From Podospora bellae-mahoneyi (taxonomy: Eukaryota; Ascomycota; Sordariomycetes; Sordariales; Podosporaceae), in NCBI RefSeq assembly GCF_035222275.1, contig NC_085884.1, positions 3,968,001 to 4,032,000 of the forward strand: a DNA stretch of 64,000 bases, read 5' to 3'. The first letter of the stretch is position 1. Every line of letters starts with the position of its first letter. A program made the position numbers and the translations under genes. The notes beneath the pieces are model-generated. The model was not told where the DNA came from. It ran no database searches and worked only from the letters and a program-made list of their open reading frames with translations. Positions 57,716-64,000 of the stretch are shown here, one piece after another.

Positions 57716-58945
57716 GATGTTTGCTGCTGGCTTGAGTCGAGGAGTCCGCTGGTGCTTGACTTCCAACCAACAGTCAGGCAGGGGGCCTGCCTGTTCTTAT
57801 CTCACAGTGGACACACCATCACTTATTCGAATTGTCAAGAAATGTTCCGCAGAACTGATGTGTCCAAGCGTATCATTGCAGGTTTGAAGCCCTCCGAAGT
57901 ATGCAATAATGTTGTGCAACAACACCTACATGGATGTACGGTTTTCGGTAGTTGGCATCCTGCAATCCTTTTGGCAGCTTCCGTGGTCAATCAGCGCTTC
58001 GGTGCTGATTCATGCTGACCACCCAAGCATTCTGCCAATAGGTCTGATAGACGCCACAAGGTTGTGTTACCAATTTCACAGTTGGGACGGCATGGTTCGT
58101 TGGTGGTTCAAGATACAGGAACAAGGCCCGTACATGCATGCGTCACAAGCCGGTATATGGTGTGCCCAAACTTGTGCCGTGGGGTCGCGCTCCTGTGAAA
58201 TAATTCCAGCAAGACACATTCATCCCACGTGGTATATGATGGCTCACCTACTGTGAGGTTTTCCATCATTCTGAACTCAAAAGATGCAGTACAAGCTAAG
58301 ATTATTGGGCCAAATGAAAAGCAGAAGCTCAGACTGGCGGAAATTACCCATATGCTGATACCGAGTCACTCCTTATATTTCATTGAAGTTATCCGTTTTC
58401 CACCCACTTAACAATGGCTTGATGGCCAGGGCGAACTGTGACATTGAGGATGAGTATATGCCTCCACATCCTACCTGACTAACACCTGGAACTTGGGATT
58501 TGTAAATATCAAAGATGGCTGAGATTGAATAGGTATCCTACTACTCGGGTAGTCGGTCTTTGAAAACTTTTTTGTCTCGTCCAAGAACGGTTAGCCCAAA
58601 ACCAGGCTCGCTTCACCGTCGGCTCAGATCGGAGAGAGTTTTGGAGAGCGATTGACAGACCGAAGGCCAATAAGACCCCCGCCTCAGACCCTGTTCACTG
58701 TGATAGTTCCTAGTCTATAAGTTCAATCAATATACTCGTTCACCACATCTATTCTGTGCCTCACAAGCCCATATAACAGTTTTTACCTTTTATATATTGT
58801 AGGGCGCCGACCCTGCAATCCATCTTCCTTCAATACCTCATTTACCATCGGACACTGCAATCAAAGTCTCCTTCGCTCTCAGTGTACTGCGCCGATAGCT
58901 ATTTGAGCCTATATTCTACAGGCAACGTTCTTAACAATCACGCCG
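57716..58945. other. Intergenic region, no gene supported
   Basis: Frames near 57.67-58.26 kb are overlapping and domain-free. The ferric-reductase promoter lies at the left. A TTTTATATATTG stretch occurs at 58788-58799. Confidence 0.45.
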
Positions 58946-60061
58946 AGGTATAGTAAGGAAATAGTAGTTCCAGTAAATGTTAACCAAGCGTCCGAACAGG
59001 CCAATGAGAAGAGACAGCGTAACGTAGCGTCTTCAGCAAAATTCCGGCAGCGAAAGAAGGAGAGGGAAAGGGAATAACAATAAAAGCTGCAAAAGCTAGA
59101 GGCGAGAAATCGAGAGTTAGAAAGAAAAAAGGATAAGCTGTAAAACAGTACTTAAAACTAAAAAATAAGCGTGACTATCATAAGAACGACTAAAACCGCT
59201 GGTATTAGCGATTAGGCGGGAAGACTACCAAGTACGTCTACTTCTCAAGTTCCGGCGCCTTATACTGCGGCAACAGATAGCAGGGCACACACACCGCGCC
59301 AAACTCCAATGCCACTCTCGCCTACACACTCACAGTCGCAACCTCCTTCGTTTTCACATTCTGCTATCCATCCTCACCCGCATCCAGTTCCGCACCCCCC
59401 TATACGTCCAAGGACCTACGGCGAACCGTCTACCACAGCCTTCGCCTTATCCACACCAACGACATTACCGCCCATCGCCGGTACTTTTGCGTTTAGAATA
59501 CCACCACCTCCACATATCACATTCCTGAGCCGTCTCGAATACCACCTCTTCGATTCGAACCACAAGCAGGAGCAACTTCCTCGACGACACCTGCCCGCAG
59601 GTAGTCCCCCGTCTTTACTACCAACCACCTCCCTCCTAAACCGGTGACACCAAGAGAGCTCATACGTACCGCTAAGTGGGCTACCGAGACACGGCCATCT
59701 GAAGGGAACCCAAAGTGATCAACACTACAGACAACAATATCTCCGATCGACCTATTTATACTTCAAACACCCTCAACCACAGTCTTCTGGGATGAATCCA
59801 TATTACAACCCGAGCCTTACACAAAGCAGCGTTACGGCAGCGGCGAACAACAGTCACAGGGCTAGCAAGAAAGACAGCGCTGGCGTGGTGTCTGTGAACC
59901 CGCTGCGAATCAAGACGTGGGGTATTCGGCGATATTGCATTGAATGCGGTACTGAGAAGCGGTACTACCGGCCTGGGGATCCGATTGAGCTGTGCAAGCC
60001 GAAAGAGACGTTGTGGGTTGTGCCAATGCTGGAAAATACACCGACGACAGGCGCACATTAA
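58946..60061 (+). pseudogene. bZIP transcription-factor gene broken by RIP-type stops
   Basis: One frame of 372 codons, no frameshift. At about 59014-59060 the basic region RNVASSAKFRQRKKERERE matches the bZIP consensus (N-x7-R: N..FR, with RxKK), followed by a leucine-zipper-like KLQKLEARNRELERKKDKL. Stops fall after ERERE, after one Gln and after DKL, then ST and SD, and one TGA at 59645-59647. They are TAA, TAG or TGA and each can come from CAA, CAG or CGA. A Pro/Ser-rich region (QPPSFSHSAIHPHPHP, 59.34-59.64 kb) and a C-terminal motif WGIRRYCIECGTEKRYYRPGD (CxxC, 59.92-59.98 kb) remain. The basic region resembles GCN4/Cpc-1-type factors. The start codon was not found. It probably bound DNA once and is now dead. 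Confidence 0.65.
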
Positions 60062-60660
60062 ATGTATCCCATCGTCAACGCCAAGCAGGAGGAGTGGGTG
60101 AGTAGCCAAGCCTTGTCCCGACAGTCTGGAACGCTACGTCAGCCCTGATCCAGCTTCGACCACTAGTCAAGGCTATGGGCAATGGGTGGAAGTTGACGGC
60201 CACCCCTTTGCAACCCCGCGGGTTTTCCGCACACACCTTCACTTTATATAAGGTTACACTGCCAAGATCCCTTCCACTATGGCAAGCGCAGACTGTTGAA
60301 ATCGCGCTTCTGGATCTGAATGAATCAAGTAGGTATGATCAAAGCGTTGTATCTCATTGATGGCTCTAGGAACCCTCGAGGGATACGACCTGTGGAACGA
60401 TAACAGTGGGAACCATCTAATACCCCATAATTCGCCAAGACCTTTCTGCCATGGCCGCTCCGCGACCATGGCATCTGCTGGCCTGGAGTGCTGGCAAACC
60501 TCTTGGCTGGGGAAGCGGAGTTCACATATTCACCCGGACGTCCGAACTCCTGTCGCGAGAGGGCCGCCTTGGGACATGGCGAACGCACCCGGTCTCAGCT
60601 ACTCTTGCCTCGAAACTGAACCGTGACGGGTAGAGATAACAGTATAGATACCCGTTTAAC
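60062..60660. other. Intergenic stretch, no gene supported
   Basis: Overlapping frames on both strands at 60.25-60.63 kb without domains. Confidence 0.4.
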
Positions 60661-60912
60661 TTAACTGGTTGGATTTGGGGCTATCTGGGCCATAAGTGCT
60701 TGAAACGGTTTTCGGAGTCGTTCCACCGCCTGACGGGATCCTCCATCCGGATCATCCTTATATAGAATTTGGTATAACTCACGATGCTGTTCCAAGGCAT
60801 ATGGTAAAGCGGCGACGGTACGTGTATTATAGTAAATACGGAAGGCGGCGTCTCTATAGCCTATGTTATGCGTAATATCGTTCTCTAAATCAAAAATCAA
60901 ATCCTAGATGAT
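60661..60912 (-). pseudogene. C-terminal fragment of an unknown fungal protein
   Basis: The frame reads DLIFDLENDITHNIGYRDAA, RIYYNTRTVAALPYALEQH, LYKDDPDGGSRQAVERL and ends LMAQIAPNPTS. It begins after a TAG (ex-CAG) at about 60906-60904; upstream sequence is AT-rich. It is the tail of a protein family that I recall from accessory regions of fungi. No start remains, so it is called a fragment. Confidence 0.45.
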
Positions 60913-61089
60913 AGATTTAATATAGAAGTTTTATAACGTGATAGTCCGCCGTAGGTTATGTATTTTATATAAGAAAGCAATACAATTATTGGTTGAGGAA
61001 ATATGTGACAATAATATTTATTAGAAACCTAAAGATCGGCCTGTTTGCTAGTTATCGCCTTCAACGCCTCCGCCCAACCTGGTTACCAA
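60913..61089. other. AT-rich spacer
   Basis: Short, partly RIP-like sequence between the fragment and the Cys-rich gene. Confidence 0.35.
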
Positions 61090-61410
61090 TCAAGGCTGCC
61101 TGCATGATAGTTCTTTTTTGGTCCCGTCGGTATTACTAGACCAGCACACGAAGATGCAACTAACCATCCGCTTCAATTCTTTGATCGAGCACATGTAGCA
61201 AGCCCTGTGGGTACAAGCACAGGTATCGAGACCAGCAGAAACTTCGGACTGGCATTCGTGGCATTTCCAACCGCACTTTTTGAACGCCTTCGTGCGGTAG
61301 GAGCTGTTGTCGCAACGGCCAGCGTCATATCTAGTGCTTGTCGTATAGTTTGTACCGGGTGCAGCGCTGCAGTTGACCGTTCCAATCATAAACAGCAGCT
61401 CTGACGGCAT
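61090..61410 (-). CDS. Small Cys-rich, possibly zinc-binding protein
   Basis: A 106-residue frame from ATG 61410 (MPSELLFMIGTVNC) has GRCDNSSYRTKAFKKCGWKC-HEC, then DTCACTHRACYMC, an array of paired cysteines (C-x2-C, C-x-C-x4-C-x2-C) suggesting a small zinc module. An overlapping frame to the right (61331-61702, containing GMPEPNIPSSGFLFDGQDP) also looks coding, and the two could be exons of one gene in an arrangement I could not resolve. The family is unknown. Confidence 0.4.
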   Translation of the reverse strand: MPSELLFMIGTVNCSAAPGTNYTTSTRYDAGRCDNSSYRTKAFKKCGWKCHECQSEVSAGLDTCACTHRACYMCSIKELKRMVSCIFVCWSSNTDGTKKELSCRQP

Positions 61411-62410
61411 CTTCACACTCCATCGCACTCTCAGGGATCCAGACAACATTGCCCGAGAATGGAAACGCCGACGGCCCCATCCAACCCACGGAAGGATCTT
61501 GCCCGTCGAAGAGAAATCCCGACGACGGAATGTTGGGTTCCGGCATACCGCCGAAGAGACGGAGAGGGGCCAGCATTGCCAATACCCATCCCGAAGAAGT
61601 CTGAAAGGGAGGGGGTTGAGGTTGAAGTGGTGAATACGGTTTCCAATAGCGAAAGGGGCGGTTAAGAATAGAGCGGCAATCTCTGTGTGCAATGCAATCC
61701 AAGTGTGCTTTTCAAACATACTACTGCATGGCCAGCTTCTGAATACCCAGCACACGACGGGTCAGCACGTTGTTTCAAGGGAGCCCATATTGTAAGTGCA
61801 CGACTTTGGCCTGCAAGAGACCGGCTCTGGGCCCAATGGAAAACAACCGCATCAGAGTATTTACATACAATTCCAACTGATGTTTTGCAGCATATGGTAT
61901 TCCTGATAGATTGACTGTCTACCTACGAGAGCTTCTCCGTTACACCCAACCCTTTCGAATCGAAAACAGATGCAAGGAAATTGATTGCCAGCCAATTCAC
62001 TTCAGCCAGGGCGCATATCCTCCAAATCCTGCTTCCGAATGGTTGCAATCATGACTTCAATTAGCACACCCTTGGGTGCCTCTGTCGAAGCCGAAAAGTC
62101 ACCAGCAGGTATCCAAACCCAAAGCAGCTTGTGGGGGTCTCGCACGGTGACAGCCCGCCCCCTCAAGCACCGTGATTCTCAGCCGGCTGGATATCTGAGT
62201 TCGTCGTGTAGTTTGCAGGGAAAACATTCGGACTTGATCAAACACGCGACATGATGGATAGAACCTGGATGAAATGGATCAGGCACACTCGGACACAGGA
62301 TGCATTCACCAACGTAAATGAAATTACTTCCTAGACGCAAAGTTTGCAATCGTCGTAACATAATGCCACTACTCCCTCTCCTTCCCCCTCCCTCCTTCTT
62401 CTTCCCTTTT
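61411..62410. other. Region with unresolved frames and the second copy of the shared segment
   Basis: It contains possible upstream exons of the Cys-rich gene (to 61702) and at 62208-62290 a copy of the segment also present at 28235-28312. Read on the minus strand this copy gives FHPGSIHHVACLIKSECFPC, which may be a zinc-binding C-x7-C-x2-C tail. A strongly pyrimidine-biased run (cttcctcccccttcc) fills 62369-62490. Confidence 0.4.
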
Positions 62411-62830
62411 TTACCCTCCTTTCCCTCCCCCCTTCCCCCCTCCCCCCTCCTCCCCCTTCCCCTTCCTCCCCCTTCCACCCCTCTTGAACCCCTCCAACCA
62501 CCTCCTGTGCTTCTCCACCCGAGCCTGACTCTCAGCAATAACCTTGTCCATATGTGCCACATTCTGGTTAAACTCCTTCTGTCCAGCACGATGTTGTCTG
62601 GCACGGACAAATCCACTTAATAGAATGGCAAAGGCTTCGGCTGTTCGATCCCCAATCCCTGCTATGTCGCCGGGTGGCGTGTTAGTCCCGGCGTCATGAT
62701 GTGAGGTGGGCTTGGGGGCGGTCTCGGGTGCGGTCTTGGGGGGGATCTCGGGCGCGGTCTCGGGGGCGAAATGGGCGGTATGGGGCTCAGAATTGTTGAC
62801 AGGGGAGGTTGTGGGTTTTTTGTCGGCCAT
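62411..62830 (-). CDS. Low-complexity unknown protein, Pro/Ala- and Lys/Gly-rich
   Basis: A 139-residue frame from ATG 62830 (MADKKPTTSPVNNSEPHTAH). It has repeated PETAPEIPPKTAPETAPK, a central AEAFAILLSGFVRARQHRAGQKEF helix that looks structured, VAESQ-type coiled region (HMDKVIAESQARVEKHRRW) and a Gly/Lys-rich tail made by the pyrimidine-rich run. The frame stays open upstream to 63535, so the start is a choice. No known family. Confidence 0.45.
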   Translation of the reverse strand: MADKKPTTSPVNNSEPHTAHFAPETAPEIPPKTAPETAPKPTSHHDAGTNTPPGDIAGIGDRTAEAFAILLSGFVRARQHRAGQKEFNQNVAHMDKVIAESQARVEKHRRWLEGFKRGGRGRKGKGEEGGGGKGGGKGG

Positions 62831-63134
62831 CGTGTTGATGGGAGATGTTATGAGGGAAATGGTTTGTTGATCTGTTGGCCCGAGGGAGTAAGTGAGTGCG
62901 TAAAATTGAGGGATGTTGTTGATTAGGTTGGGAAAAATAGAAGAAGAGTCGCTTTTATGGAGATCAAAAGGCGAAACATTACACATCATACCCAGGAAGA
63001 AAGTCACCGTACACTCGCAAGCCCAACAACTCTCCACCACACGGCCATCATACAACATGTCAGAAGTGTTGATTTGATTCATCCTACAGGTACCAAACAC
63101 CCTTTCCTTCAACCCCCCACATAATCCGGGCACC
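62831..63134. other. Spacer with no separate gene
   Basis: Open in the same frame as the neighbour but of non-coding character, probably its 5' untranslated region and promoter. Confidence 0.35.
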
Positions 63135-63434
63135 TCACTGATCAGCCCGCAAAGGAACATCAAAAGGAACAAACAAAATCCGCTCCCCCTCCCCAGTATC
63201 ATTAACATTCTTCTTGCCATCCCCATCCCTCTTCCTCTCCGACGGCGGCAAAATCGGCCTAATCCCAAGCTTAGTCCTCTTGCTTTTGTCCAGTACCACT
63301 TTGCAGTTTTCTCGTCGTGGGTAGATGTCCCTGACTGCCGCCTCAATCGCGGCCTGAAGTGGGGGCTGTGAGGGGGACACCTGATTGCGATGGAAGTGAC
63401 TCGCTTTTTCAGCTTTGGGGGTTCTTTGGGGTTG
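63135..63434 (-). CDS. Possible small protein fragment or exon
   Basis: A minus-strand frame without ATG reads KASHFHRNQVSPSQPPLQ, then AAIEAAVRDIYPRRENCKVV and LGIRPILPPSERK, ending PFDVPLRADQ. The helix 'AIEAAVRDIYPR' and following strand look like a small folded domain. A better ATG in a different phase at 63484 (MSLLQQPTTTATNPEPYNPK) could be exon 1, but no intron of suitable phase was found. Low certainty. Confidence 0.3.
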   Translation of the reverse strand, partial: QPQRTPKAEKASHFHRNQVSPSQPPLQAAIEAAVRDIYPRRENCKVVLDKSKRTKLGIRPILPPSERKRDGDGKKNVNDTGEGERILFVPFDVPLRADQ

Positions 63435-64000
63435 TAAGGCTCGGGGTTAGTGGCCGTGGTTGTTGGCTGTTGAAGTAGCGACATGATGATTCGGGAATGT
63501 TGAGCGGTTTTTGTTGGTTTGATGGATATTTTCATAGGCCTAAAATAGGTGATTGGTGTCAGTCTATGGAGGCAGCGTGTTTATGATAAAGCAGCAATGA
63601 GCTACAATCAGTACCTTATCTATCAACCATTGTAACAGTCAACTCCGTGGCAGTGGGTCTGGTCTGTCAAATGACATTCTGTCTCTTGACCTGACACGTA
63701 ATGTGAATCACAGTACAGCGACGATGATAATGACTATGTTTTGTTCTCCAAAACGACATCTGCTCGGTTGACTGCATGTCACAGGTTGTATCTTCAGTCC
63801 TAAACACCCAAAGCAAATCATGCAATATATACAAGAGCCCAATAAAACTCCAACTAATACCGATGCGTCTGAATCCCCCTTTTCCCAAAAAAGCCGTTCC
63901 TCAACACATTGCTACTCGCCCTCTTCATCAACTTCCCAAAAGTCCCCTTTTGATCTTCAGACCCACCACCACTATGACTATCATGTTCTGAATTAATCTC
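63435..64000. other. Right end of the window, no gene supported
   Basis: Short overlapping frames only; the start region of the possible gene at 63484 lies here. Confidence 0.4.

Noticed and set aside
25705-60061. Stop-containing genes as evidence of an altered genetic code
   Set aside because: All clearly intact genes in the window use TAA, TAG and TGA as normal ends; stops in the pseudogenes follow C-to-T change.
62318-62620. Pro/Leu-rich plus-strand frame
   Set aside because: Made by the pyrimidine-rich run; complement of the Gly/Lys tail of the minus-strand gene.

Overview
The window looks like a piece of a filamentous ascomycete chromosome, probably a sordariomycete. Genes carry short introns (56-137 nt) with GT donors, CTRAC-type branch sites and AG acceptors. 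Ordinary-composition DNA alternates with very AT-rich blocks saturated with TA dinucleotides and stop codons, the mark of repeat-induced point mutation (RIP, C-to-T in repeated DNA). No ribosomal RNA, intact tRNA or CRISPR array was seen.

Layout. 0-7.3 kb is gene space: a cut-off CDS at the left edge, a small MADS-like protein, a beta-lactamase-fold serine hydrolase, a small conserved basic protein, a two-exon unknown protein and a 5'-truncated gene that runs into the first AT block. 7.3-21.5 kb is RIP-destroyed repeat DNA: a Ty3/Gypsy element with its polypurine tract and 3' LTR, two tRNA-like modules, a SNF2-helicase remnant, a decayed kinase-like accessory gene and a solo LTR with a target-site duplication. 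21.5-30.8 kb is an accessory island with an intact atypical kinase, a possible PD-(D/E)XK-like protein, two partly decayed genes and a Cys-rich protein. 31.2-36.9 kb is a second AT block holding a pogo/Fot1 transposase relic and a minisatellite. 36.9-45.4 kb is gene space with a glycosyltransferase and a SET-domain methyltransferase. 45.46-52.40 kb is a complete Gypsy element on the minus strand with two 350-bp LTRs and TCTCA target duplications; it split an ankyrin-repeat gene. 53.5-64 kb carries a chitin-binding wall protein, a ferric reductase, a bZIP pseudogene and several small or fragmentary genes.

How it fits together. The conserved genes (reductase, glycosyltransferase, SET methyltransferase, serine hydrolase) are unrelated single genes. 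The most unusual part is the 15.9-27.5 kb island, where kinase-like and nuclease-like accessory genes exist both as readable genes and as RIP-decayed copies. Several pseudogenes (25.7, 27.1, 52.4 and 58.9 kb) keep one frame and are broken almost only by stops that can come from CAA, CAG or CGA by C-to-T change. This suggests multicopy gene families caught at an early stage of RIP. Functions are read from sequence motifs alone; no database search was possible.
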